Positions 10,952-19,442 of a stretch of DNA of 64,000 nucleotides are shown here, piece by piece; position 1 is the stretch's first letter; each line of letters starts with the position of its first letter. Below the pieces are notes generated by a model. The model did not search any database, was not told the DNA's origin, and worked only from the letters and a program-made list of their open reading frames with translations. This DNA comes from Pseudonocardia endophytica (GTDB lineage: Bacteria > Actinomycetota > Actinomycetes > Mycobacteriales > Pseudonocardiaceae). The position numbers and the translations under genes are program-made. The stretch spans positions 2,232,001 through 2,296,000 of the forward strand of contig NZ_SMFZ01000001.1 of the NCBI RefSeq assembly GCF_004339565.1. Reading direction: 5' to 3'.

Positions 10952-11604
10952 CCGCCGAGCGTAGGGCGGTTCCCGCCGACCGGCCATTCGGTCACCGACC
11001 GGCGCGGGCATGCGGTCGTCGGCGCGCGGCGTCGGCGCCCGTCCACGTCGGCCCCTCCGGAGGGTGGGCGAGGTGCCGGCGCACCGACTCCACCACGCCG
11101 GCGTCCGGTTCCGGCGGTGCCCCATCGCCCACGGCCGGGCCGCCGGACCTGGTTCCACGCGGAGAACGCTCCCGCCCGCGGAGAACGCGGCCGTCTGCGG
11201 TGAACGCGCCCGGGCACGGAGAACGCGGCCGTCCGGACGAGCGCGTGCTCCGGTCCGGCGTGCGTTCTCGCCGTCGTGGTCGCCGCGACGACCAGGTACC
11301 CGCCCGCCCGAGCGCCGCCGGACGGCCGCTTTGCTCTGCTCACCTCCACGCAACGGGGTCGGAACCCGGTCGTCCCATCCACTGGGCCGATCGGTGGTGT
11401 GCCCGTGTAAGCAGAGCAAAGCGTCGCTCCGGAGCAGGTCACGGACGTGGTCGCCGGCGCGTCCCGGCCGTTCCCGCGCGAGGAACCGGCTCGCGCGTGC
11501 GCCGTGACGGTCGCGGCACCACGACGGACCGCGCGGGACGGGAGCGATGAGTGCGGCTCCCGCGGGCGGTCTCCCGTCCCGAAGCCGGAATCGAGAAGGA
11601 GCCC
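10952..11604. other. 653-bp spacer rich in repeats, upstream of mtr and of the SRPBCC gene
   Basis: No supported gene. It contains a direct repeat CGGAGAACGCGGCCGTC (11179-11195 and 11217-11233) within a run of GAACGC words, then a widely spaced perfect inverted repeat (11327-11340 and 11410-11423). The promoters of mtr (leftward) and the SRPBCC gene (rightward) must lie here but could not be pinned down. Confidence 0.6.
11327..11423. repeat. Widely spaced 14-bp perfect inverted repeat
   Basis: CGCTTTGCTCTGCT (11327-11340) is matched by its exact complement AGCAGAGCAAAGCG (11410-11423), with 69 nt between. The arms are markedly less GC-rich than the surroundings. It could be the ends of a small mobile remnant, a structured RNA, or an attenuator; none can be decided from sequence alone. 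Confidence 0.6.
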
Positions 11605-11874
11605 ATGTCCGAGGAGACCGTGAGCGTCGCGCTGCACGTCGACGCATCGCCGGAGGCCGTGTTCGCCGTGCTGACCGAGCCCCGGTCCCACCCCGCCATC
11701 GACGGGACCGGTTGGGTCGTCGCGGCACGCGCGTCGGAGCGGATCACCGGGAACGGCCAGGTGTTCCGGATGGGGACGTACCACCCGAACCACCCGGACA
11801 TCGCGTTCCCGCCGTTCACCCCCGACCATCTGCGGAACTCGCTGCGCAACCTCGCCGGGCCGGCGACCGCCTGA
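11605..11874 (+). pseudogene. SRPBCC family gene with an apparent in-frame internal deletion
   Basis: 89 residues from ATG 11605 (ribosome site GAAGGAG). The first 62 residues match the N-terminal strands of polyketide-cyclase/SRPBCC proteins (HVDASPEAVFAVLTEP, then HPAIDGTGW, then GQVFRMGTYHPNHPD). The last 25 residues (IAFPPFTPDHLRNSLRNLA) look like the extreme C-terminus of the same family, which is normally about 150-160 residues. The middle beta sheet is missing with the frame preserved, so the fold cannot be complete. It is probably a decayed gene; a genuine mini-protein is less likely. Confidence 0.65.
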
Positions 11875-11875
11875 G

Positions 11876-12730
11876 TCACCCGAGCGCGGCGCGGACGGCC
11901 TCGACGAGCGGCGTCGACGGACGGCCGACGAGCGCCACCAGGTCGGTGCTGTCGACGTCCAGGTCGCCGCGGGAGATGCCCTCGTCGAGCGCGCCGACGA
12001 ACTGCGCGGTGCCCTCGTCCAGGCCCGCCCCGGTGAGCGTCGCGACGAGCTCGGCCGGGGTCACGGACGTGTGGACGACGGTCCGTCCGGTCACCTCGGT
12101 GATCGCCGCGGCGAGATCGCCGAGGGTCACCGGCGGGCCGGCCAGCTCGTAGGTGCGCCCGGCGTGCGAGTCGTCGACGAGCGCCGCCGCGGCGGCCGCG
12201 GCGTAGTCGGCACGGGTGGCCAGGCCGATCCGCCCGTCGCCGGTCGCGGACAGGATCGCGCCGCGCTCCACGTACTCAGCGGTCCGCGCGGTGTAGTTCT
12301 CGGCGTACCAGTTGTTGCGCAGCACCGTGGTCGCGACGTCGGCGGCCGCCAGCAGCTCCTCGGTCGCCTTGTGCTCCGGCGCCAGCGGGAGCGACGACGT
12401 GTCCGCGCGCGGCAGGCTCGTGTAGACGATCCGCCCGACACCGGCCGCCCGGGCCGCGTCGATCACGTTGCCGTGCTGGGCCACCCGCCTGCCGACCTCG
12501 CTGCCGGACACGAGCAGCAGCCGGTCCACCCCGTCCAGTGCGGTCGCGAGGCTCCCCGGCTCGGAGTAGTCGCCACGGCGCACCTGCACGTCGCGGGCCG
12601 CGAGACCGGCCGCCTTGTCCGGGTCGCGCACGATCGCGACGATCTCCCCGGCCGGTACCCCGCGCTCCAGCAGAGCCTCGACCGCAAGGCCTCCCAGGGG
12701 GCCGCTGGCCCCGGTCACCGCGTACGTCAT
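11876..12730 (-). CDS. qorB: NAD(P)H:quinone oxidoreductase, QOR2-like (NmrA/SDR fold)
   Basis: 284 residues with an N-terminal dinucleotide site TGASGPLGGLAVEAL. The order of motifs (IVAIVRDPDKA, VRRGDY, LLLVSGSEVGRR, YTSLPRADTS, LRNNWYAENY, DGRIGLATRADYAAAAA) is the same as in E. coli QOR2 (QorB/YtfG), which reduces quinones with NADPH. It is an atypical SDR without the YxxxK motif. It is convergent with the SRPBCC remnant (1 bp apart). The symbol is by family resemblance. Confidence 0.82.
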   Translation of the reverse strand: MTYAVTGASGPLGGLAVEALLERGVPAGEIVAIVRDPDKAAGLAARDVQVRRGDYSEPGSLATALDGVDRLLLVSGSEVGRRVAQHGNVIDAARAAGVGRIVYTSLPRADTSSLPLAPEHKATEELLAAADVATTVLRNNWYAENYTARTAEYVERGAILSATGDGRIGLATRADYAAAAAAALVDDSHAGRTYELAGPPVTLGDLAAAITEVTGRTVVHTSVTPAELVATLTGAGLDEGTAQFVGALDEGISRGDLDVDSTDLVALVGRPSTPLVEAVRAALG

Positions 12731-12805
12731 GACACTGCCTTCCTCGCGTCCGTCGTTCCGGTGCGGTCAACCCGGACGGCCGCGCGGAGCTTCCCGGCCA
12801 TGATC

Positions 12806-12824
12806 AGCGTCTCTTTGTGACGCT
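12806..12824. promoter_or_regulatory. Operator-like dyad upstream of MHS transporter
   Basis: AGCGTC-N7-GACGCT forms perfect 6-bp arms in the 126-bp divergent spacer between qorB and the transporter, 32 bp before the transporter ATG. It is a candidate regulator site only. Confidence 0.3.
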
Positions 12825-12856
12825 GTGTAGGCTCCGCTCCCGGAGGCGACAGCACG

Positions 12857-14203
12857 ATGAATCGCACGTCGGAAACGGCATCACCCACGTCCCTGAAGCG
12901 GACCGCTCTCTACTGTGTGGGAGCGGGTTCGGTCGAGTGGTACGACTTCTTCCTCTACGCCACGGCGTCCGCGGCGATCTTCCCCGCCGTGTTCTTCGCC
13001 GAGCTCGGGCCGACCGGGAGCCTCTTCGCGTCGTTCCTGACGTTCGCGCTCGCGTTCGTCGCCCGGCCGCTCGGCGGTTTCGTGTTCGGCCCGATCGGCG
13101 ACCGCATCGGCCGCAGGGCCGCCCTCGCAGCCGGCACCGTCACGATGGGCGTCGCGACCGTCCTGATCGGACTCATCCCGTCGACGGCGTCGATCGGCAT
13201 CGCGGCGCCGATCCTGCTCGTGATCCTGCGTCTGGTGCAGGGGCTCGCGCTCGGCGGCCAGTGGGCGGGATCCGTCCTGCTCCTCACCGAGCAGGCCCCC
13301 GCCGGGCGGCGGGGTTTCTGGGGCAGCATCGCCCAGCTCGGTTCGCCGATCGGCGGTCTCGTCTCCAACGCCCTGTTCTTCCTGTTCGCCGCCGTGCTCT
13401 CGCAGGACGCGTTCCAGTCGTGGGGCTGGCGGATCCCGTTCCTGCTCAGCGTGCTGGTGATCGGTCTCGGTCTGGCGCTGCAGCTACGCCTGGACGACTC
13501 CCCCGCGTTCCGCAGGATCAGCGCGGCGTCCGACCGCTCGCGCACCCCGGTCCTCGAGGTACTGCGCACCCGCTGGACCGGCGTGCTGCTGGCGGGCGGC
13601 ACGTTCGTCGCGGCCAGCGCGAGCCTGTGGGTGTTCGTCACGTTCATGATCACCTACGGGTCGAAGAACCTCGGGCTGCCGCAGTCGACGATGCTGCTGC
13701 TGGTCACCGTCACCCAGGCGTTCCAGATGGTGTCGATCCCGCTCGCCTCGGCGATCTCGGACCGGGTCGGGCGGCGCCGGGTGTACCTGGTCGCGGCCGT
13801 CGCGAGCGCGGTGTGGGCCTTCCCGGCGTTCCTGCTGATCGACACCGGCTCGGCGGCGCTGGTGGCGCTCGCGCTGGCCGTCGTCCACCTGATCCTCGGT
13901 GCGATGTACGGACCGCTGGCCGCGCTGTTCTCGGAGATGTTCGGCACGCGCGTCCGCTACAGCGGCGCGTCGCTGGGTTACCAGCTCGGCACCGTCCTCG
14001 GTGGTGGTTTCGCCCCGATCGTCGCGACGGCGCTGTTCGCGGCCAGCGGGACGTCGCTGGCGATCGCGGGGTACCTCGTCGCGATGTCGCTGATCACCGT
14101 GCTCTGCGTCTCGCTGGTTCGCGACATATCGGGTGAACCGTTGCACGACGGTGGACCGGCGGCTGCCGGCCAGGATTCGTCGACATACAGTGAGCAACGC
14201 TAA
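12857..14203 (+). CDS. MFS transporter, metabolite:H+ symporter (MHS) family
   Basis: 448 residues with 12 predicted membrane helices. The N-terminal signature GSVEWYDFFLYATASA in helix 1 and the loop 2-3 motif GPIGDRIGRRAAL, plus LRLVQGLALGGQWAGSVLL in helix 4, are characteristic of MHS symporters (proline/betaine, shikimate, alpha-ketoglutarate, citrate). The second-half repeat is SDRVGRRRVYL. It imports an organic acid or osmolyte with protons across the inner membrane; the substrate is not predictable. ATG at 12857 with GGAGGCGAC upstream. The conservon operon follows on the same strand. Confidence 0.88.
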   Translation: MNRTSETASPTSLKRTALYCVGAGSVEWYDFFLYATASAAIFPAVFFAELGPTGSLFASFLTFALAFVARPLGGFVFGPIGDRIGRRAALAAGTVTMGVATVLIGLIPSTASIGIAAPILLVILRLVQGLALGGQWAGSVLLLTEQAPAGRRGFWGSIAQLGSPIGGLVSNALFFLFAAVLSQDAFQSWGWRIPFLLSVLVIGLGLALQLRLDDSPAFRRISAASDRSRTPVLEVLRTRWTGVLLAGGTFVAASASLWVFVTFMITYGSKNLGLPQSTMLLLVTVTQAFQMVSIPLASAISDRVGRRRVYLVAAVASAVWAFPAFLLIDTGSAALVALALAVVHLILGAMYGPLAALFSEMFGTRVRYSGASLGYQLGTVLGGGFAPIVATALFAASGTSLAIAGYLVAMSLITVLCVSLVRDISGEPLHDGGPAAAGQDSSTYSEQR

Positions 14204-14250
14204 TCAGTGACGGGCGCGTGGCACGCACGCCGCGCGCGGAGGGGGTGGGC

Positions 14251-17200
14251 GTGACCTCGTCCGACGGCGACCGCGCGCGGGACATCGATCCGCGGGCGGC
14301 CGCACCCCGCGGCCGTGGGCTGCGCAACTGGCGCGTCCGCTCCCGGTTGATCGCGCTGATCGCCGTCCCGACCGTCGTCGCGCTCGCGCTGGGCGCGGTC
14401 GGTGTCGGCGGTGCGGTCTCCGCCGCTGCGGCCTACGGGCGCGTCGGAACACTGGCCGACGTGGCGGCGGCCCTCACCACGTCCGTCGGTGACCTGCAGT
14501 CCGAGCAGTCCGAGTCGGCCGCCTACGTCGGGGCGGGCCGCACGGCCGACCGGTCCCGTGCCGTGGCCGACGCGCAGCGGCGCACCGACGAGGGCACCGG
14601 CCGGCTGCGCGCACTCGCCGCTGGCATCGGCGACGCGTACCCGGACTCCACCCGCGACCGGCTCCGCCGCGCCCTGTTCCGCCTGGACACGCTGCCCGCG
14701 CTGCGTACGGCCGTGACGCAGGGACGGCTGCCGGCGGGCGTCACGGTCGACCGCTACGACACGGTCGTCACCGACCTGCTCGGGCTCGACGACGAGATCG
14801 CCCAGGAGGGCACCGACCCGGAGCTCTCCGCGTCCGTGCGCGCGCTCGGTGCGCTGTCCCGGTCGCGCGCCGCGCTCGCCACGCAGCGCGCGCTGCTCGA
14901 GTCGGCGCTGCTGGCCGGCGGTTTCGAGCCGGGCGGGGCCGCCGCGTTCTCCCAGGCGATCGCCGACCAGAACGGCGCGCTGCAGCAGTTCCGCACGTCG
15001 GCGTCGGTGCCGCAGTCCCAGGCCTACGACGACATCGTCGCCGGCGCCGACGTCGACCAGACGAGCGCCGTCCGCGACGGCATCACGGCCGGCCGCCCGC
15101 CCTCCGGCGGTGCGGCTGCGGCGGGCAGCTGGGAGGCGTCCGCCACCGGGACGCTCGGCAAGGTGGGCCGGGCGGAGTCCGCCCTGGTCACGGCCGTGTC
15201 GGACCGCGCCGACCAGCTCCGGTCCGACGAGGTCCGCCAGGCGTGGATCATCGGGATCGTCGCGCTCGCCGTGATCCTGATCGTGCTGCTCGCGACGACG
15301 GCGGTGGCCCGGTCGCTGGTCCGGCCGCTGCGGGCGCTGCGGGACGGCGCGCTGTCGGTGGCCGAGCGGCGGCTGCCGGACACCGTCGCACGCCTCGACC
15401 GCGAGGACCCGGACACGGTGGACACCCGGGTCGAGCCGATCGCGGTACACAGCGCCGACGAGATCGGCGAGGTCGCCCGGTCGTTCGACGCCGTGCACCA
15501 GGAGGCGGTACGCGCCGCCGCCGGTGAGGCCCGCCGTCGCGCCCAGGCCGGCGCGCTGTTCGTCACGCTGTCGCGTCGCACGCAGTCCCTCGTGGACCGT
15601 CAGATCGAGCTGATCGACGATCTGGAACGCGGCGAGGAGGACGCCGACCGCCTGGACAGCCTGTTCCGGCTCGACCACCTCGCCACCCGGATGCGCCGCA
15701 ACGGCGAGAACCTGCTGGTGCTCGGCGGGCAGGAGCCGGTGCGCCGGTGGAACCGCAGGCTCGGGCTGCTCGAGGTGCTGCGGGCCGCGCTGTCCGAGAT
15801 CGAGCAGTACCCGCGTGTCGACGTCGGCGACGTCCCGGACGTGACGCTCGCCGAGAGCGCGGTGAGCGACGTCGTGCACCTGCTGGCCGAGCTGCTGGAC
15901 AACGCGACGGCGTTCTCCTCGCGACAGTCGCGTGTGGACGTCTCCGCGACGGCGCTGCCGGACGGCTCCGCGCTCGTCGAGATCACCGACCGGGGCATCG
16001 GGCTCACGGCGCAGGAGTGCGAGGAGCTCGGCAAGCGGCTCGCCGCGCCGACCGAGGTCGGCGTGGACGCGTCCCGCCGGATGGGCCTGTACGTCGTCGG
16101 GCGGCTCGCGGCCCGGCTCGGCGCGCGGGTGTGGCTGGCGCCGGGCTCGCCGCGCGGGGTGACGGCGTCGGTGACGCTGCCGGCGGCGGTGCTGACCGAG
16201 GACCCGGCGGAGGCGGTGCCCGGCCCGCGTCCGGAGCCGTCCGGCACGTCGGAGGGGGCGTGGATCGGCGAGCGCTTCTCGAAGGCGATCGCGACGCCGG
16301 GACCGGGCGCGGACAGCTGGTTCGGCGGGGCGTCGCTGGCCTCCGCCGCGCCGACGCCGGGCTCCCCCGCCGCGGCGGCTCCGGAGTCGGAGGCGGCCGG
16401 GGCGGCGGCGTTCGTGCCGACCGCCAGCGGGACCACCGACGCCGGTCTCCCGCTGCGCCGGCCGGGCGCGAACGAGGTCCCCGGCACGGGAGGCACCTCG
16501 CCGTCCGACGAGCCGGACGAATCCGTGCCGCACGGCCGGGCGGTCGCCGGCAGGCACGCGGCTCCCGAGCCGGAACGGGCACCCGTCGATCCCCGGCCGG
16601 ACGCCGAGGCAGCCGACCGCTCACCGGACGCGATCCGCGAGCGCTACGCCCGCTACCAGCGCGGACGCCGTGGCGCTGCCGGAGCCGGCACTGGCCCCGC
16701 CTCCGGTGCGACGACCGCGGGTCCGGACCCGACGCCCGTCACGGAGGCGGACGCCGCGTCGACCGCGGCCGCGCCGACACCACCGGCCGCGACCGAGCCG
16801 ACACCGCCCACCACGTCCGCGCTAACACCGCCCGCCGCGGCCGCGCCGACACGGCCCACCACCTCCGAGCCGACACCGCCCGCCGCGGCGGCGCCCGGGT
16901 CCACCTCGTCGGGTGCGACCGCATCCGGGCCGCTGCCGTCCAGCCCGGTCTCCGACGCCGCATCCTCCGGTCCGAGCTCCGGACCCGGGCCGTCCGACCC
17001 GGCGTCCGGGACCGGTCGGGTGGAGGGATCGATGTCCGGCCCTGCCGACCCGGCGTCGCCGGACTCCGCGCCGACCGAGCGCTCCGGCGGGCTCGGGACC
17101 GCCGCGGGCGTCGGCGCGGCGGGCGCCGTCGCGGCCGGTGCCGCATGGGCCGCCTCGCGTGGGGGCGCGGACCCCGCCGGGACGGATGCCGCAGGCACCG

Positions 17201-18021
17201 CGGAGGACACCGGGAACCGGACGGCTCCGTACGACGGATCGGCGGAGGCGCCGCCGACGACCCCGATACCCGTCGTGACGTCCGGGGACCGTGCGTCGAC
17301 CCCGTCGACCCCGGCGACCCCGTCGACCCCGTCGACCCCGGCGACCCCGGCGACCCCGTCGACCCCGTCGACCCCGGCCGCGACCGGCCCGTCGCCCACC
17401 GAGCAGGTGACGGCCGACACCACGACGGGCGCGCAACCCGGCGCGGACGCGGTGACGCCGGGCGAGCCGGACCCCACGGCGGCGCCCTCCGGCCCGCCGA
17501 GGCCCGTGATGCCACCGCGGTCCGGCGCGCCGGCGCAGCCCGGCACCGGCACCTCGCCGCCGACCGGAACGCAACCTCGGCCCGGCCCCCCTGCTCCGGA
17601 GGGCGCCCCGGCACCGGACGCGACGACCGACGCGGGGACGACCCCCGCCGGAGCGGATCCGGCGGGCGGCATCCCGGCACCCGACGTGCCGTGGGGCGCG
17701 GACGCCGTGCGCGAACCCACCGCGGCCGGGTCCACGACGTCCGGGCTCCCGTTGCGGGCGCCGGGCGCGAACTACGTCCCCGGAGCCGTCCCGGACGGCG
17801 ACGGCCCGAACGGCCCGGACAGCACCGACGGCACCGACGGCACCGACGGCACCGACGGCACCGACGGCACCGGATCAGGCCGGCAGGACGGCAACGGCGC
17901 GACGACACCCGCTCATGGCGACGACCGCCTCGCGTGGGACCGCTCGGCCGAGGCGATCCGGCGGCGGTTCGCCGCACACCAGGAAGGACGACGGCGCGGA
18001 ATGGAGAGGACCGGCAGATGA
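14251..18021 (+). CDS. cvnA: Conservon histidine kinase-like protein with nitrate/nitrite-sensor-type domain (CvnA)
   Basis: About 1256 residues from GTG 14251 (ribosome site GGAGGGGG; an in-frame GTG at 14218 is the alternative). Order: TM helix 33-55, extracellular NIT-like helical domain 56-325, TM 332-353, HAMP 354-410, phosphoacceptor-like helix with LDHLATRMRRNGENLLVL (His475), HATPase with LLDNATAF (N box), DRGIGL and RMGLYVVGRLAARLG, then a Pro/Thr/Ala-rich tail of about 600 residues. The tail carries 9-bp tandem repeats and a duplicated motif block. CvnA partners act with a roadblock protein, DUF742 protein and GTPase at the membrane, and all three follow with overlaps. The tail is much longer than usual. 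Confidence 0.9.
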   Translation: MTSSDGDRARDIDPRAAAPRGRGLRNWRVRSRLIALIAVPTVVALALGAVGVGGAVSAAAAYGRVGTLADVAAALTTSVGDLQSEQSESAAYVGAGRTADRSRAVADAQRRTDEGTGRLRALAAGIGDAYPDSTRDRLRRALFRLDTLPALRTAVTQGRLPAGVTVDRYDTVVTDLLGLDDEIAQEGTDPELSASVRALGALSRSRAALATQRALLESALLAGGFEPGGAAAFSQAIADQNGALQQFRTSASVPQSQAYDDIVAGADVDQTSAVRDGITAGRPPSGGAAAAGSWEASATGTLGKVGRAESALVTAVSDRADQLRSDEVRQAWIIGIVALAVILIVLLATTAVARSLVRPLRALRDGALSVAERRLPDTVARLDREDPDTVDTRVEPIAVHSADEIGEVARSFDAVHQEAVRAAAGEARRRAQAGALFVTLSRRTQSLVDRQIELIDDLERGEEDADRLDSLFRLDHLATRMRRNGENLLVLGGQEPVRRWNRRLGLLEVLRAALSEIEQYPRVDVGDVPDVTLAESAVSDVVHLLAELLDNATAFSSRQSRVDVSATALPDGSALVEITDRGIGLTAQECEELGKRLAAPTEVGVDASRRMGLYVVGRLAARLGARVWLAPGSPRGVTASVTLPAAVLTEDPAEAVPGPRPEPSGTSEGAWIGERFSKAIATPGPGADSWFGGASLASAAPTPGSPAAAAPESEAAGAAAFVPTASGTTDAGLPLRRPGANEVPGTGGTSPSDEPDESVPHGRAVAGRHAAPEPERAPVDPRPDAEAADRSPDAIRERYARYQRGRRGAAGAGTGPASGATTAGPDPTPVTEADAASTAAAPTPPAATEPTPPTTSALTPPAAAAPTRPTTSEPTPPAAAAPGSTSSGATASGPLPSSPVSDAASSGPSSGPGPSDPASGTGRVEGSMSGPADPASPDSAPTERSGGLGTAAGVGAAGAVAAGAAWAASRGGADPAGTDAAGTAEDTGNRTAPYDGSAEAPPTTPIPVVTSGDRASTPSTPATPSTPSTPATPATPSTPSTPAATGPSPTEQVTADTTTGAQPGADAVTPGEPDPTAAPSGPPRPVMPPRSGAPAQPGTGTSPPTGTQPRPGPPAPEGAPAPDATTDAGTTPAGADPAGGIPAPDVPWGADAVREPTAAGSTTSGLPLRAPGANYVPGAVPDGDGPNGPDSTDGTDGTDGTDGTDGTGSGRQDGNGATTPAHGDDRLAWDRSAEAIRRRFAAHQEGRRRGMERTGR
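17287..17382 (+). repeat. 9-bp tandem repeats in cvnA (Thr-Pro-Ser/Ala tract)
   Basis: About nine units of GACCCCGTC/GACCCCGGC encode a TPSTPATP-type tract. The units differ by one or two bases and are prone to slippage, so copy number should vary between strains without breaking the frame. Confidence 0.85.
17819..17868 (+). repeat. 9-bp tandem repeats in cvnA (Asp-Gly-Thr tract)
   Basis: Five near-perfect GGCACCGAC units encode (DGT)n. It lies between the second GLPLRAPGANYVPG motif and the C-terminal basic motif of CvnA. Confidence 0.85.
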
Positions 18022-18446
18022 CCGAATCCACGACGGCTCAGCCGGGCGGTCAGGACTTCGACTGGCTGCTCAGCGACTTCGTCGAACGCGTGACCGGCGT
18101 CGCGCACGCCGTCGTCGTGTCCGCCGACGGCCTGCCGATGGCCCGCTCGGCCGAGGTGCCCGCGGACCGGGCCGACCAGCTCGCGGCGATCACGTCCGGG
18201 CTGAACAGCCTCACCTCGGGTGCCTCGCGGGTGTTCCAGGGCGGCCCGGTCGAGCAGACCGTCATCGAGATGCGGCACGGGACGTTCCTGGTGACCGCGA
18301 TCGGGCAGGGTGCGGCGCTCGCCGTGCTGACGTCGCCGACGTCGGACATGGGTCTCGTGTCCTACGAGATGGCGCTGCTCGTCGAACGGGTCGGGCGGGG
18401 CATGTCGCCCGCGTCCCGCACGCCGCAGGAGACCGGGAAGAACTGA
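18018..18446 (+). CDS. cvnB: Roadblock/LC7 domain protein (CvnB)
   Basis: 142 residues, ATGA overlap with the cvnA stop. It is a single roadblock/LC7 domain (about 12-125): FDWLLSDFVERVTGVAHAVV, SADGLPMARS, a central GLNSLTSGASRVF helix and the strand MRHGTFLVTAIGQGAALAVL. In conservons this protein is thought to act as a scaffold or regulator of the CvnD GTPase at the membrane. Length and order are as in Streptomyces conservons. Confidence 0.93.
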   Translation: MTESTTAQPGGQDFDWLLSDFVERVTGVAHAVVVSADGLPMARSAEVPADRADQLAAITSGLNSLTSGASRVFQGGPVEQTVIEMRHGTFLVTAIGQGAALAVLTSPTSDMGLVSYEMALLVERVGRGMSPASRTPQETGKN

Positions 18447-18829
18447 TGACCGAGCCGGACCGCGGCGCGGACCGTCACCGCCCCGGCGGCGACGGTGCCC
18501 CGCGGTCCCCGGTCCGCCCCTACGCGCTGACCGGCGGCCGCACGGCGCACGCGGACCTGCCGCCGGAGACCGTGGTCGCGGCGACGGTCCAGGACCGGCC
18601 GCCCGGCTCCGGCCACTCCCCGGAGGCCACCCGGATCCTCGAGCTGTGCCGCCCGTGGCGTTCGGTGGCCGAGCTCTCCGCACTGCTCAGGCTCCCCCTC
18701 GGCGTGGTGAAGGTCCTCGTACAGGACCTCGACCGCGACGGCGCCGTGCACCTGCACCATCCCTCGCACGCCGGCGAGGACACCGACCAGTTGGAAAGGG
18801 CCCTGCGTGAACTCCGCAAGCGGATCTGA
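18446..18829 (+). CDS. cvnC: DUF742 protein (CvnC)
   Basis: 127 residues; the ATG at 18446 overlaps the cvnB stop (TGATG). DUF742 signature: VRPYALTGGRTAH near the N-terminus, then LELCRPWRSVAELSALLRLP, LGVVKVLVQDL and a VHLHHP strand, a winged-helix-like fold. A predicted DNA-binding or protein-interaction partner in the conservon complex; the biochemical role is open. The 3' end overlaps the GTPase gene by 23 bp. Confidence 0.92.
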   Translation: MTEPDRGADRHRPGGDGAPRSPVRPYALTGGRTAHADLPPETVVAATVQDRPPGSGHSPEATRILELCRPWRSVAELSALLRLPLGVVKVLVQDLDRDGAVHLHHPSHAGEDTDQLERALRELRKRI

Positions 18830-19442
18830 GGGTGCCGGCACCCGTCGCCGGTCCCGGCCGGTCACCCCGCTCAAGATCGTCGTGGCGGGCGCGTTCGGGG
18901 TCGGCAAGACGACGTTCGTCGGCGCCAGCTCGGACATCACCCCTCTCACCACGGAGGAGGTGATGACCGCGCCGTCCGAATCCGTCGACGACCTCGGCGG
19001 GCTCCCGGACAAGCGCACGACGACCGTCGCGATGGACTTCGGCCGCCTGGACCTCGACGACGACCTCGTGCTCTACCTGTTCGGCACGCCCGGCCAGTAC
19101 CGGTTCTGGTTCATGTGGGACCAGCTCGTGCTCGGAGCCGTCGGCGCGGTCGTCCTCGTCGACACGCGACGGCTGATCGACTCGTTCCCCGTGCTGGACT
19201 ACTTCGAGCGGGCCGGGCTGCCGGTGGTCGTCGGCGTGAACGGCTTCGACGGGCAGTTCCCCTACTCCGAGGCCCAGATCCGGGAGGCACTGGCGCTCGG
19301 GCCGGACAAGCCGATCGTGCAGTGCGACGCGCGCGACCGCCGGTCGGCGACGCGGACGCTCGTCACGCTCGTCGAACTCGCGCTGGCCGGTCGTGCGACG
19401 GCCGGCACGGCGTCGGCCACGCCGGACGGGGCGCGCGGATGA
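18807..19442 (+). CDS. cvnD: Conservon Ras-like GTPase (CvnD)
   Basis: 211 residues. The P-loop is GAFGVGKTTFVG (about 29-40). The switch region is TTVAMDFGRL, and the G3-like word is LFGTPGQYRFWFMW, as in MglA/CvnD GTPases. The G4-equivalent is VVGVNGFDG, in which the usual NKxD is altered to NGFD, the form typical of CvnD. It would couple the CvnA sensor to a downstream response at the membrane. It overlaps cvnC upstream and the lipoprotein gene downstream (ATGA). Confidence 0.93.
   Translation: MNSASGSEGAGTRRRSRPVTPLKIVVAGAFGVGKTTFVGASSDITPLTTEEVMTAPSESVDDLGGLPDKRTTTVAMDFGRLDLDDDLVLYLFGTPGQYRFWFMWDQLVLGAVGAVVLVDTRRLIDSFPVLDYFERAGLPVVVGVNGFDGQFPYSEAQIREALALGPDKPIVQCDARDRRSATRTLVTLVELALAGRATAGTASATPDGARG

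Noticed and set aside
14218..14250. GTG 14218 as the cvnA start
   Set aside because: It lies only 14 bp after the transporter stop and lacks a ribosome site, while GTG 14251 has GGAGGGGG at good spacing; kept only as an alternative.
15747..18446. Long open frames shadowing cvnA on both strands
   Set aside because: They are Arg/Gly-rich frame-shifted images of the repetitive, GC-rich kinase gene with no independent start signal.
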